Shown here in pieces: positions 9,418 through 21,608 of a stretch of 64,000 nt of DNA. Location: positions 40,641,593 through 40,705,592 of the forward strand of contig NC_133655.1 in assembly GCF_009905375.1 (NCBI RefSeq), read 5' to 3'. A program made the translations under genes and the position numbers. The notes below the pieces were generated by a model. The model was not told the DNA's origin. It was given only the letters and a program-made list of their open reading frames with translations, and did no database searches. How positions within the stretch are numbered: position 1 is the stretch's first letter; the number at the start of each line of letters is the position of its first letter. The stretch comes from Apium graveolens (lineage: Eukaryota > Streptophyta > Magnoliopsida > Apiales > Apiaceae).

Positions 9418-12354
9418 TATAACGACTCGTGTATTTTTATTTTATTTCTAATATTTGGAAGTGTAATAAAAGTTTAAGTAAATAAATAAAAGATGTGTAT
9501 TGATTTTGGCAGCGGTTATTGATTGTTATTTAATTAATTATGATTTGTTGCTATGTGGAATTGAATTGTGTGATTTATTAGTGAGTTACATGATTTTATT
9601 TTGCTTGTAAAAGTGATTTTATGGTAATTTTAATTCCATAAATATTTGGGTTGTCTTTAAAATTGGTTTTCTAATTTTATAATTTTAATAATTATTTTTA
9701 GGACTTTATAAAATTGAGAAATCAATATTTTGTTAATTATTCATTTTTAAATAATTTCCTGAGTGTGTTAAATGCTAAAATCCATATTTAATTATGGGAA
9801 TCTTTAAAAATTATGAAACTTATAATTTATTAAGTTCGTATTATTCTGAGAATTTTAAAATTATTTTGGAAATTTTCGGGAATCGTTTTACCTGCGCGTC
9901 GTTTCGTTATTTGTTAAAAAGCGGGTATAAAGCGTACCTTAAAAATTGTTTAAAATTTTTGGAAATTTATATTTTTATTTATTTCGAGATATTTATAATA
10001 TTTTAGCGCTGTTTTCGTAATTTTCGGAAATTGTTTTGCGTGAATCTCAGTCCGTTAATTTTAAATTTTGGGACAAATCGAAACTCAGAACCTCCGTGAT
10101 TATCCTATAAACTATGTGTCAATTCTATAATTAGAAGAGTACACGTGTTTATTGCTGGTGTTTAGCTGCAATCTCTGTTAAAAAAATAAAAAAATAAAAA
10201 CCAAACCCCCCCGGCTTTGGCTGCACGCGCCTCGTCTCTCTCTCTGTTCATTCTTCTTTCAGTTTCTCTGTTTCTTTTTCTTTCTTTCTTCCGTTTCTTC
10301 CCTTCATCTCCGGCGTTACCTCCGGTGGTGCTAATTCCGGTAATACTCCCGGCTTGCTTGCTTTAGTTCTGTTGTAATTGATTGGCTTGCATTTATATAT
10401 ACATGTATGTATATATCTGTGTGTGCTTCTGTATTGTGATGTGTGTGCGTCCGTGTGTGTTGGTGTCGGGTGTGTGTGTGAGTGTGGCGGCCGTGAGGCC
10501 ATGCGTGCGATGGGGAGTGGTAGTTGTGCTGTTGTGGTGCGGCTGTGTTCTTTGTTGTTGGGCTCCCTGTGTTGTTGGGCTTGCAGATTGGCCTTATTTT
10601 GGGCCTTTACTGTTGGGCCAAATTCTGCAGTTGGGCTTGATGATTATAACTTTTAATTCTTATTTCCTAATTTCTGCAGGGTTTTGATTAATATTCATGA
10701 TATTAATTATTTGTGCGGAGTAATTTTAAGGATTAATCGGTGAAATTTTTGCGTTGGAAACCCGAGAATTTATCGGGTACCCGCGAAATTTTGCCGCCGT
10801 CCGCGATGACTCTTTACGAGTGGACGGTGGACGGTGATGACGATGCTCTGAGTCCTATATTTTATAAATAAATAAAATGATTTTTCATAAAATATTTCCG
10901 GATTTAAATAATTAATTGTGATTGGTGTTGGGATGTAAGTTATATAAAAGGATGATGTAATATTGTGAATTGTGTGATTGTTGATGTCGATTGCAATCGA
11001 CAGGTAGTCTTATAAATAAATAAGATGCTGCCAAAATTTCCTAAAAATATGTTCGAAAATATATATTTATGTGTTATCTTAACAATATTTCCGACTATGT
11101 GACTATGTGATTACAGGTTTGTGTGTATAATAATAATACGAGTCGGGTTGTCAGATTTGGGTTATTAGGATTTGAGGATATCAAGCATGTCGGTATAACT
11201 AATTAGGGTATTCTGTAATTGTAGATCCCAATTGAGTCATTCCAGGATCGAAGTCAACGTGAAAGCTATTAGGGTCTGTAAAGCGTTGCAAGGCAAGTAT
11301 CTCTGACCATTCTTTTATGGTTCAGTGTATATGAATAGCTAAATGTTTATTCTAGTAATGGAACATAAATGTTTTAAGTTACGTATCCCCTGTATGTATA
11401 AAAATCATTGTTTTCGAATTGTTTTGGGGAAAAGTAACTTCGAAAGGTACCTGTCTCAAATGAAATGATTTTCGAAACAGATTTTATATGTGTGCTGGCT
11501 AGATAAATGATTTTGAAAATGAGATAGGTACAAGTGTTTTTGAAAACTGGATAAAACGGTCAGATATGGGATATATTGGGGCCAGAGTAGGCTTATTGAG
11601 GTGGCGTAAGAGGCTAATTCGGTTGCGCGCATTATAAGACCGATTAGTCCAGCAGGTCAGAGACCTAGCTAGTCTCTGAGTTCCGGAACAGGTAAATGGG
11701 ATGGCAGTTAGAGCCGTCTGGTGTTGATAGCCTGATCAGCTGTCTTCATATATCCGCTATGTATCTGATTGGGATTTGTGAATTATATGAAAGCATGATT
11801 TATTGATACAACGGTTTTTATAAAATGATTAGCATGCTAAAATTGGACTCTGGTATTACGCAGTACACTATAATGTTGTTTTCACAAAGCATGTTAATTA
11901 GTGTTATCCAGTTACCTTGATTATCATTATGAAATGTTGATATCATGATTAAAGCTCTGTTTCCATTATTGTTGCATTATTGTTTTAATCAGTTATTCAT
12001 ATTTGGTACTGCTGAGCGATTATGCTCACCCTTGCAAACTATTACGTATATTTCGCAGATGCCTAGAAGATCTGTCAGACCGACCCGTGTTCCCGCCCCT
12101 TCTGGACCCGGCTCCTCTAAGGTAGTTTGTATCAGACCATGAGGTCTGAAGAGTTGCTGAATAAAGTTAGTGTGTCGTAGATAGTGAATAAAGAGTTTGT
12201 AGTAATGAGAAACCTGAATTATACTTGAACCTGGATCGGATCTTGGTTTGGGGTCAAGTTAGTACATTCTAATAATAATAACTCTGTTGTTATAATTTTT
12301 GGGTAATTGTGTTTAGTGACGTCAACTCCTGACCCCGGAGTTGAGGCCGTCACA
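9418..12354 (+). repeat. Element B 3' LTR
   Basis: The LTR is 2937 bp and nearly identical to the 5' LTR. It also starts TATAACGACTCG and ends GGCCGTCACA. Differences include scattered substitutions and a shorter, interrupted GT microsatellite near 10470. It carries its own copy of the 21-codon exon-like segment near 12060-12122, where the last codon is AAG instead of GAG. Confidence 0.93.
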
Positions 12355-12359
12355 TCATG
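12355..12359. repeat. Target-site duplication TCATG, right copy (element B)
   Basis: This is an exact copy of 594-598. To its right the minus-strand gag of element A resumes. Confidence 0.92.
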
Positions 12360-13329
12360 CTCAACTTATTACACACTCCGGGGTGCCTTCTTCCACAGTG
12401 CTTGCACTCGGGTCTCTGGAACCTGTTTTCTCCAACTTGTCCTTAGCTTGCCTGGTTGTTCCCTTTTGATTCTTGCCTTTTGCCCAAATTTCCCTTCTTT
12501 TGAAAATTTCCGCCCTTATGGAATCCGATCCTCTTTACATTCCGATGTTGTGAACTTCCGGCTTCAGACTTTTTTCCATAAAATGGAACCTTCCTCTTCT
12601 TGTTATCCCTTTCCTTCATTGACTGCGTCCCATTATTCTCAATCAGAAAAGCTTTCTGTACTACTCCCGCATAAGTTTCAAGCTCAAACATAGCCACTCT
12701 ATCTCTGATCCAAGGCTCCAATCCTTGCTGAAATTTCTTCGCTTTTTCCTCCTCGGTGCTGGTATACTTTGTTACAAACCTTGACAACTCAGTGAACTTC
12801 TTCTCATATTCCAATACAGTCATGTTCTCTTGCTTCAACTCAAGAAATTTAAGCTCCATCTGATTCTGCATGTACTTAGGGTAATACTTGTCCAAAAATA
12901 ACTTCTTAAATCTCTCCAAAGAAACTTGTTGAGTTGCTTCCATAGCTTTTACTGATTCCCACCAATAGATGACTTCACCCTTCAAGAAGTAAGTAGCATA
13001 CGGCGTCTTCTGATCGTCTCCTAACTATACCAACTCAAAAGCCCTTTCCATTTCCTTAATCCATATGTTAGCTATTACTGGATCAGTAGGATCATGGAAT
13101 GCAGGTGGATTCATATTCTGAAAAGTTTGAAAGTGATAACTTGTCTAGGTGGTACTGGTGGTTCAGGTGGTTGGTGTGGTTCACGGTTATCTTGGTTTTC
13201 AATTCACTGTTGAAGGGTTAGTTGTTGTTGAGCTATATCATTGGTTTGTTGTTGCAAAGCTTCCAGTAATCGAAGAATATTTGGGTCTGTGGTGGATGTG
13301 GTTATAGGGTTCTTCTTTTTGGGAGGCAT
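12360..13329 (-). pseudogene. gag: Element A: Gag N-terminal part
   Basis: On the minus strand gag starts at ATG 13329 (MPPKKKNPITT), four bases after TTTCAG. A Gln-rich stretch follows, then the retrotransposon-gag domain (IYWWESVKAM near 12970; LDKYYPKYMQNQMELKFLELK near 12890-12840), a basic linker, and a CKHCGRRHPGVC knuckle just before the interruption by B. In-frame stops occur at 13206-13204 and 13027-13025, and a frameshift lies between them (ATG frame versus the frame of the 12443-12985 stretch). The rest of the ORF continues at 593-1. Similarity to B and D Gag supports a Tekay-like chromovirus. Confidence 0.9.
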
Positions 13330-13647
13330 AATCCTGAAATAAGAGTTATGTCAAAACAGATATGAATGATTGAAATAATTTGAGGGTATCGCATGGCATT
13401 CTTGTTTACTTATGAGGTCAAGTTTCAAGTTAAGCAGATATGGCGATGCATATAAAAACGTAAAATAACAGTTGAGAGCAAATGGAACAATAGAGCATGA
13501 TTATTGAAATTTAAAGGTCACAATACATAGGATTAGGATAAAGTCTGATTCTAGGAACAACAGGCTTATTTAAAGGATATAATGGAAACAACTGGGAATT
13601 CTACGGAGTCTGATAGTACAACAACATGAAAAGGTAAATGGAAAGAA

Positions 13648-14004
13648 CTAAGGCTCCACTCCATCTGAACGGGGCTTGGTAGTCTTTTCCTCTCGAAGCG
13701 TCTTCACAATGCTCTGGAGCTCATCCGCCACCATCTGAATGACATACTGGCTGGTGTGGTCTCGGTGCGCTGGCATCTCCTCAAGCTTAGTGTTGACGTA
13801 CTGAACCAAGGTCTCAAGTCTTGCAGTCATTTGCTCCTTGGGCTTCCCTTCATAGTTTCGGCTGTCCAGGTACACGTTCTTTAGTCAGTCTATCAGTCGG
13901 TCGTACTTGCCCTGAAGCATGTCGAACTCGCGCCTCAACTCAGCATACACGGAGAAAGCAATGGTGTCGTCCGTCCCAAAGGATGACGAGGAATGCGCCC
14001 TTTA
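13648..14004 (-). pseudogene. Element A accessory gene, putative exon 2 (leader ORF)
   Basis: On the minus strand a frame follows the 3' splice-like GGTTTGTCAG (CAG at 14007-14005) and ends at 13648. It opens Ser-rich then acidic (AHSSSSFGTDD), as in B, and ends with a predicted helical part (LETLVQYVNTKLEEM, QMVADELQSIVKTLREE). It has two in-frame stops: TAA at the very first codon (14004-14002) and TGA at 13887-13885. It occupies the same position as the B and D leader ORFs, between primer binding site and gag. Homology by sequence alone is weak, so the link rests on position, composition and the shared first-exon design. No known domain is recognised. Confidence 0.45.
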
Positions 14005-14122
14005 CTGACAAACCAATAAAAGGAGTATTAATAATAAACTTAACCTACTCTCTCGCATATTATCTATAACCTATACATATACCCTATAACCTATTTGGGC
14101 TGTCCAGGGACTCTAAACCGTA

Positions 14123-14134
14123 GCTCTTATACCA
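14123..14134 (-). other. Element A primer binding site
   Basis: The minus strand reads TGGTATAAGAGC, one mismatch from the initiator-Met tRNA primer site, five bases after the LTR end. Confidence 0.85.
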
Positions 14135-14318
14135 AAACCTGTCACACCCCCAACTTAAACAACAAAGTAAATGTAACTATAACACCATTTAAAAATAAAT
14201 AAACATATCCAACTCCAAGATCTTACAGTTTAGGGTTTGGAACAGCCCAACACTACCACCTATTACAACTGATTTTAAATATCGAGTCCTCACACAAAAC
14301 TACTATCTCTTATTCTAC

Positions 14319-14381
14319 CTGAGCTCGAACATAAGCATCAGCATCACAGGTCTTACGGGCGGTCTGCTTGAATCTAACCAT
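14319..14381 (-). CDS. Element A accessory gene, putative exon 1, histone H3-tail-like
   Basis: The minus strand has ATG at 14381 and exactly 21 codons ending GCT CAG, then GTAGAATAAG, a good 5' splice site. Upstream, CCTGATATTACAG is a good 3' splice site 11 bases before the ATG region. The peptide begins MVRFKQTARK. After Met, seven of the first nine residues match the histone H3 tail ARTKQTARK, including both lysines. The length (63 bp) and place in the LTR equal the exon in B and D, which argues that it is a real exon. It ends in phase 0. In this copy the exon 2 frame opens with a stop codon, which may be a C-to-T change. Splicing and translation are inferred. Confidence 0.5.
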
Positions 14382-17300
14382 AGCTGCTAGCTGTAATATC
14401 AGGGTAAAGCAAGGAGTGAGCCAAATGCTCAACAAGTGCTAATCAATATGATACAAAACATAAGTTGAGATATACATTAAAGAATGTCAATGAGAGGACA
14501 TAACCAATGATATCGAGAGATAAAACTTTTGGGAGGTGGCATCATTTTGTTTGTATCAAAATAACTTCAAAATCATACTTTTAATCAAAATCATTTTATG
14601 ACGCTACGGATTACAGCCGGTGATCAGCCGCGAAGTAATCCCGAACCTCGCTGGGTTCTACAACATTAATGGGAATCCCTAGGCAACTTTTAAGCCTAAT
14701 ATAAGTATGGAAAGGACTCGCATCTCAGTCCAGATCCACTATTCAAGAAAACATTTATCCCCCTTTGGGACTGAAAACCCACATTTTATTTATTTCAAAA
14801 ACTGATGCCGAAATATAACAAAATCTCTTTTAACAGAAACATTTTATCAAGGAATTATAGATCTACCTGAAACATGGGAAATATGGTACTAAATTTCAGG
14901 GCCATGATCCACAAAACTATACTCTATTAGGGTAACTGAATGGTCTTCATATATCAAAGTTTGGACAAGGGAATTTAGCGAAGCTATTGGATATTATGAA
15001 GGGTAATGTCAAACTGGGCTAAAAACAATGGTTTCTCATCAAGGTTCAAGTGCTGGATCATCAAGAAGGTAAGCTTCATGAATACTAAGGGTTTTAAGGT
15101 ATGAAGAAATGATCTTTAGCTCAGGATTTATCAGAATTGTCAAGCTTTAAGATAAGAAAGAGGGGAAATCAATGAAGAATCACTTTGATAAATATTTGGC
15201 TTTCAGGGTTCAAGGTAAGGTTCTATAGGGGTTCAAGTATCAGGATGAGATATCAATACTTAGGAATCATTAAAATGATAATCAAGAGAATCAATCAAGA
15301 GTTGTAACTACCCTTTCTTTTATCATGGCATTCAAATTACTTTAAATTACTATCATGATAAGACTTTTGAACTACTTGCAATACGTACTCAAGGGTTCAT
15401 GGCATTTCAAGGATAAACATAAGATATGCTTGACTTAAATATATATATATCAAAATGACTCAGGATAGTTGTATCGATATAAATGAACTATTTACAGTGA
15501 ATACGAAAGACAGGTTGAATCACTTGCCTTGAGAAAGGCTGGTCTGGTCTGACTGGTAGGAGCAACTGGAAGCTTCACTTGACCTTTATGGCAAGTTTTC
15601 CGTCGTCTCGAGATCCTACATAAATAATAATAATCCTCATTATAATATATCCTCACCAACTTAACCTATTTACAACCCGAATTTAAACACGGATGGCACT
15701 TAGGCCTATATGCACTTAATTTATATTCACCTTTAAATTATAATTGCACACACATAGCCACATAATCACATATCATATATTAATACCAAATAACACCATA
15801 TACACCATAATGCAACACTTGGCTCAGATGATCTCGACTCACAACTTAAGTCACTTGGTCGCTAAACTAGACAAAGTCTTCTAATTTTTGGCTTCCCAAC
15901 TCGATGTGCCTTTACTAAACTATCCAAGACCTATTGACCCTCACTTGGGCCTTTTGCTCTACTAACCTTATACTATCTTACAACTATGATGGTCAACCTA
16001 AATCTCACTCCTAAGTGTTCTAAAACTATGTGATAAGTGAAAGTGCTCACTGGTGCAAATTTCAGAATGATATCTATGGTTTCTTGAGTGTATTAGACAC
16101 TCTTAAACTACAAGTTTTCCTTCAAAACTTTTACACAAGACCCTCCTGACCTAAGGTCATCTCCCAAACTTAATGTGGCTCAAGGGCCTGGCTTGGGCCT
16201 TCTTGGGCCTAAGCTCAAAGTCCATGGTTCCCCTGTTTTTCTGGGCAGAAAATGCCCTGACTTGAATTAACTTTTGACACATGGTTCTAACTCATATCCT
16301 ATGATCTATGGTTGGAAAAACTTCTCTGACACTCCCTCTAACTAAGTCCCAACAGATCCTAATGAGGGCCTACCCATGACATGGTCAAATATCCCTATTT
16401 CTAAGTTGCAACAAAACTGTCCCCTGCTGGACAGATTTTGTTATTCTACTTGTGCACCTAACCAAATGACATGCAAACCTCCAACCAACACCTAAAACCT
16501 TTTATATACTCCCAATACTAACTTCTGGTGGCTTGGGCCTCAAAGTGCACATCAATGACATGGTCAAAACTCACTCTAAACCTCAGGGTACTAAACTGAT
16601 TTTCTGCAGAAACTATAACTCTCCTTTCTCCAAGGTTTTGACTTGACAAACTCAACCACCAACAACCCAATACCCAAACCAAGACTTAAACATGGTGATC
16701 TACTGAACTAACTCCCTTATACTAAAAATAATCTTGGTGGAGATCATCCTTACCTAAGGTGCAATCATGGTAAAACAAAAGAAACCACATTTCACAACTC
16801 ACAAATCATCAAGTTTTTGAAATAACAAGTTATGCATTTTTATAAAAGATATACACGAATTATTACCATGCATCAAGAAGCATTAATCAATATTAACTCC
16901 TTATTCCTACTGAAATTAAAGCTTACTAATAAAATCCTTCCTAATGATCAAAATCTTCCAACATTTCAAGAGAAATTCACATGCATGCATAACTTCGAGT
17001 TTTGCAAACCAAAACAACATATTTTCTAAATATATTCTATCATAAAATTGACATTCAAGCCTAGCATAAGCTATACCTAGATGATCACTTAGCATGCAAA
17101 GAGTTTTATCAAATTTTCACTACAAGTTTCTTGCCATTATCACATAAACATACAAAAATTGAACCAAGCAACAAGAATGATCTCTAGGACCATTCATTCG
17201 GCTCCCTTAAGGTCATGGCCGAATGAAATGGAAGGAAATGTCCATTTAACATCAAGAGTTTCTTTCTCAAGACTTGGCACTTCACCATTCCTTGTAGTCC

Positions 17301-17611
17301 TCTCAAAAATAACCTTAAATCCACAAAAATCAAGGTTGTACTTTAAGTTTCAACTAAAACCTTAACATGCAACTTTAAAACTTAAACTTTTTACTCAAAA
17401 CTCCTTGGAATATATGTGATCATGGTATGGGAAATAACGTTTACTTGTGTAGAAGGTGGAAACTTGGTGGAGGAATGAAGAAAATGGGGAGGGGGTTGGT
17501 TTCGGCTGAAAAACCGAGAGAAGGAGGGGGAGGGCCGAGAGTGAGGGAGTGAGGAGGGTGGGAGGAGAAAGTGTGATGGTGAGTGGAGTGGATGATCATA
17601 TCAATTGCTTG

Positions 17612-17618
17612 CTTTATA
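17612..17618 (-). promoter_or_regulatory. TATA box of element A LTR promoter
   Basis: The minus strand reads ACTATAAAGCAAGC, followed about 25-40 bases downstream by a CT-rich transcript-leader-like tract. Confidence 0.55.
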
Positions 17619-18180
17619 GTTTTTGATTTGGCAAATGTGAGTGGGAATGAGAATTGACAAGACTATCCCTCCACCTATACTTGGTTCATTTTGCATGCAA
17701 GGGTAAAGAAGGAATTTGGCTAGAAAAATAAGAGTTAGTGGGGTTGAAATTGTCTCTTTAGCCCTTTGAATTGAATAGAGAAGAATTTGCATGCAAGGAC
17801 AACCATGTAATTTGCTAATTATGACAACTAACATTTATAAAGATTTATTTTTATAAAATAAAATACAAGTTCAAAAATTATAAAATTTATACCATAAAAT
17901 AACTTGGATTTTTAGAAATTTTATAAAACCACTTTTGAATTTTGTGAACAAAATAACTTTTAAAAAGATATTTATTGAAGGTTTAAAATATTCCTTATAA
18001 ATCAAAAATAAAAGAAATAAATAAACTTTTGCTTTGAAAAAATCATATACCACATAACGAAAATTTAAGACGCGGAAATTCTCATTCACACAAACATACA
18101 ATAGTTGAATATATTGGCATTCATCTTTAAATTTACACCAAATTTACAATTAATATTACACGAAAATGCCGGTTGTAACA

Positions 18181-21100
18181 CTAAAGATACAAGACCTAAT
18201 AAATGGGAAATTATTCTAATCATCGATTTAAGAAAGCATTTCAGAGAACTTTCTAAAGTTAATATATGACCCGGAATGTGATCTATTGATTGGACAAGCG
18301 TTGAATCTGTAAACAGATGAAATGTGGATGGCAACCAATGATATCATTCTTTTCTATAATCCTAGATATTCTTATGATTCTTATAAATCTTGAGTAAAGT
18401 ACGAACTTCTTTCATGATCAACTCTATAAGGTGACAAGAAAATTGTTGAATCCCTTTCAAATCATTCCTCCTTTAAAATATGGCTTCCTGATTGAGACAA
18501 ACAGTGTTATAGTATGACACTTTGTCGAAGTGACAAAGAGTCTGGTGGGGCACCACCTAATCATATGTTGTATGCCATATAGTATGAAAGACTGGCCATC
18601 TTGAGTACAAATATGGTTGTCTCGTTCGTATCTAAATCATCATTCATTCTTTTTTCTTCAATCATGATTTGTTGATTTATAGATCCTTCTGATTGTTTCC
18701 TTGTACCCTTATTTCTTACAAAAGGTTTCCAATCAGAATCATATACACGAATTCCTTCTTGTGTAAGATCTATTCTTTGAATATTTTAAAAGGAAGTGAA
18801 ATGAACTCATATAGAAGATGGAGTTACGTGGACAATTGTAAGCCAATAAATGATGGACATTTACGTGTAGAGAAGAACTATTATGCCGATAACGTGATTG
18901 TTATGAGGACATCAAATCAGAGGCGAAAATATGTATACATGATACGTTTGAAGTCTGAGAGTTAGTGCCAATTGGAGTAGTTAGCGAACCGTATGAGGTA
19001 AATTAACTAGAGAAATAAGAAAGTAAAGTTGCGTATATCGGATAAGGCAAATGAATGATTGGACAATGCAAGCGAATGAAGAAATTTTTATTAATAACCA
19101 GATAATCGATTAATGCGTTGTGAAGATGAAGCATACCACAGTCATGTGGGAGATATTAGTCATGAAGGTCCAAGATCGAAGAAATGCTAGTTGCGAACAA
19201 ACTTTGAGTGTGTTCATCAAGGAATGGTTGGGCTTTCCCCACTCAAGTAAGTGAGTTATGGTAAATTTGATGCTTATAACTGGGTCAGCAAAGAAGGTTC
19301 AGTATGGAAAGACATAAGGGGAGATGAAGGTATGGTGGTTTGACTGCAATAATTTTTAAGAACTGATACTTTAAAACCAAAGGAATTCATTCACAAGATT
19401 ATAATAGTGTTGGTTAAGACCACGTGCTGGTTATCAGAAGTTGAACAAGTTAACTAATGAGAATAAATGTACGTTTTCAAGGATGGATAAATTGTTAATT
19501 AGAGAGCTAGAATTGAAACACGAACTAGAAGAATTCTAGATTAATTTATAATTTAACTCACTAGTGATAATCTGTTATAATCAGAAGATATAAGAAAATG
19601 TATGGTATAATAAGAATTGTTTGCAATAATTTTAATTAGAACTAAAAATATGGGTTATACTGGCTAGTAGTATATGTAGTGGTGAAATGGTGAGTTTAGA
19701 AGATGGTAGTTGGTTGGTATATTTGTGGATGGAATGTGGGTTGTTTGATGGATTGTTGGTGTCGGCTTGAGTCCGACTGGTATTCAATAGTATAAAGGAG
19801 ATGTTTCCCAATATTTTTGGAAAATACCTTACTCTTAAAAATAGAAAGTATACATCCTTCTGTTATTGATATTCATGTTGATACTCTAAATAATTATGAT
19901 CTCGGCTCTTGAAAAAGGTTGTTACAGCCAATTTGACTATATATAATTGGTCATTGATTTCATTTGTCTAGTCATCACTTGGTGTAATTGATCAATTAAG
20001 TGAGTTAATTGGTTAATTTTACCAATTAATGGTCAGTTAGATGGAAATCGATTCCAATTAGATGAAGTCAAAGTTTGATGTAACTATCAAATCCGAAATT
20101 AAAGCAATGAGGAATTTGGAGAAGGTAAGGACATGAGTAGAATTCAGAAATTGCTGCAAGTGTGTAAAGCTTTATTTGAATGAATATGCCCTTTTTAACG
20201 GACAAGAGAAATAAAAAGTTATTTGAATGGACAAGTGAGAGAAATGTTCTCAAGAACTAAAGATTTAAGATAGAGCAAAGAGAAAGAAGGAAGGAAAGGA
20301 AAAAGGGAGGTAGAATAAAGAAGAGATTAATAACTACACCAATACGGATTTTACTAGACAATTAAATAAATTTTATCATCTGCAATAAAGTTTATTAAAA
20401 GATGTCTTGTGTCTAAATTATTTTGATAATCATACAATAAATGGTTTATCAGGTATTTCTGTTTTGGATAAAATATGAGATACAGTTTTAATCCAGTTTC
20501 TGACTGATGTTTATGCTTAGGTTGTTGTTGAATATCAAAACTGGTATTAATATAGATGATTGATGTTTACTTCAGAATGGGATATTGTGAGCATCAAAGT
20601 TCGTATTGATATCTAATTTGATATAACATTAAAATGAGTATTAATGTCAAGAGTTCGGTTCTGAATGAGCTATGAGAATGAAGAATAGAAATATGAAAGA
20701 AAGGGGAATCAAATGAATGATAAAGAAACTTTATAAAATGCCATGCTATAGGTAAGATATGGGTAATATGAGGGACATAAGTAAAGGGAAAAATTTAGGA
20801 AACATTTGTAAACTGAGATAGGGAATCCATCCCAGGAGTACGATTAAGTACTGAAGGCTAAAGAAAAATATTTAGTGACCAAACATGAAGAGAAAATGAG
20901 GGGAAACATATAAATAAATGTTATACCTACCCAAGAATTAAGGCGTGACATCAAAGAGTAGATGGATACATTTCACCAGCAGACGTCGTATTGAAGTCAC
21001 CTGAGAACCGAAGGTGAGGAAAGCATTAATTACATCATTTTTAATAGGTGGTCAACACCTCATCATTCTCTTTTATTTATAAACAGTTTGTCCAATAAGT

Positions 21101-21193
21101 GGGTTAGTTGGTGCCTAAAAAAATGGTGGTACGTCATCAGATCCAGAAATTGATTGTAAATGATCAATATTGTTTGATTTGAGATTTGACAGG
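18181..21193. other. AT-rich relic DNA without a recognisable gene
   Basis: About 3 kb lies between the A LTR and the C LTR. Frames are short and stop-rich. The longest ATG frame (18693-18965, 90 codons) matches no family I know. A short stretch at 19432-19500 resembles a Ty3/gypsy reverse transcriptase, so much of this may be an old, eroded gypsy element. I see no LTR pair or terminal repeat. Confidence 0.5.
19432..19500 (+). pseudogene. Possible reverse-transcriptase fossil
   Basis: One frame reads YQKLNKLTNENK then RMDKLL. It lines up with the chromovirus RT segment [12 protein letters not shown]...RIDDLF seen in B. The match is short and the flanks are not convincingly RT, so this is tentative. 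Confidence 0.3.
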
Positions 21194-21444
21194 TGTTGAG
21201 TGGAATTTATGACACTTTATTATGCTCTATCAAGCTTTGAATTGGTGTATTTGTACTCAAGTTATTGCTGTTTTAATGTATTTTCTAGTGTTTTTGCATT
21301 TTCAGGCATTATCTAGGTAATCAGGTAAATTAGCATTGTTTTGGTGCTAATTTGGTGTTAAGGTGGTGTTGGAACAAAAGCTCTTGGAAAACCGGCTCAA
21401 ATCAGCAAGGAAAAAGAAGAAGTCTAATTTTTATTCATGAGGTC

Positions 21445-21546
21445 AGCACGCCCATGCTGTGATAGCGCGCGCCCGCGCCCAAAGTCCAGAAATTCAGCGC
21501 GCTCGTGCTGGTTAAGCGCGCGCCAGCGCCAGGTCGAGAACAGAAA
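21445..21546 (+). repeat. Two GC-rich 51-bp tandem units in the C LTR
   Basis: Units start at 21445 and 21496 with AGCACGCCC and AGCGCGCTC, each with a second GCGCGC block about 20 bases in. The same 51-bp period and motif recur three times at 39964-40116, ahead of the env-like ORF. Confidence 0.75.
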
Positions 21547-21600
21547 TCCTGATTCTATTGGGCTTTTGATCCAGAAGACTTCTACTTTGCATGGGGATGC

Positions 21601-21608
21601 TATATATA
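21601..21608 (+). promoter_or_regulatory. TATA box of element C LTR
   Basis: GCTATATATACATAAATAAG lies 55 bases after the GC-rich repeats. It is the best core promoter candidate in this LTR. Confidence 0.5.

Larger units (their letters stand above)
599..12354 (+). mobile_element. Element B: full-length Tekay-like Ty3/gypsy chromovirus
   Basis: This is an 11,756-bp element with direct LTRs (599-3537 and 9418-12354), a primer binding site, a leader with an accessory ORF, a gag-pol ORF, a polypurine tract and a 5-bp target duplication. Domain order is Gag, protease, RT, RNase H, integrase and a C-terminal chromodomain-like segment. With the long LTRs, this order points to the Tekay clade of plant chromoviruses. 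It is inserted in the same orientation-independent family as its host element A. The LTRs differ by about three substitutions in the first 240 bp, so the insertion is fairly recent. The polyprotein has five in-frame stops, so the copy is non-autonomous unless complemented. Confidence 0.94.
14140..18180 (-). repeat. Element A 5' LTR (4.04 kb)
   Basis: On the minus strand it starts TGTTACAACCGG (18180) and ends GGGGGTGTGACA (14140), with the primer site adjacent. The length suits a Tekay-type chromovirus. A TATAAAG box at 17618-17612, followed by a CT-rich leader (17590-17460), places U3 at the right 0.6 kb and leaves over 3 kb of R/U5. The R/U5 part contains an exon-like segment at 14381-14319. 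A CAA|GTAAAC sequence near 17435 could be a 5' splice site for a leader intron. The partner LTR lies left of the window. Confidence 0.85.

Noticed and set aside
13327..14381. In-frame exon 1 to Gag fusion in element A
   Set aside because: The gag ATG lies four bases after TTTCAG, so exon 1 in phase 0 would not join in frame. The idea is kept only for B and D.
18693..18965. 90-codon ORF as a possible host gene
   Set aside because: No domain, no exon structure, and upstream Met choices are arbitrary. It lies in eroded repeat DNA.
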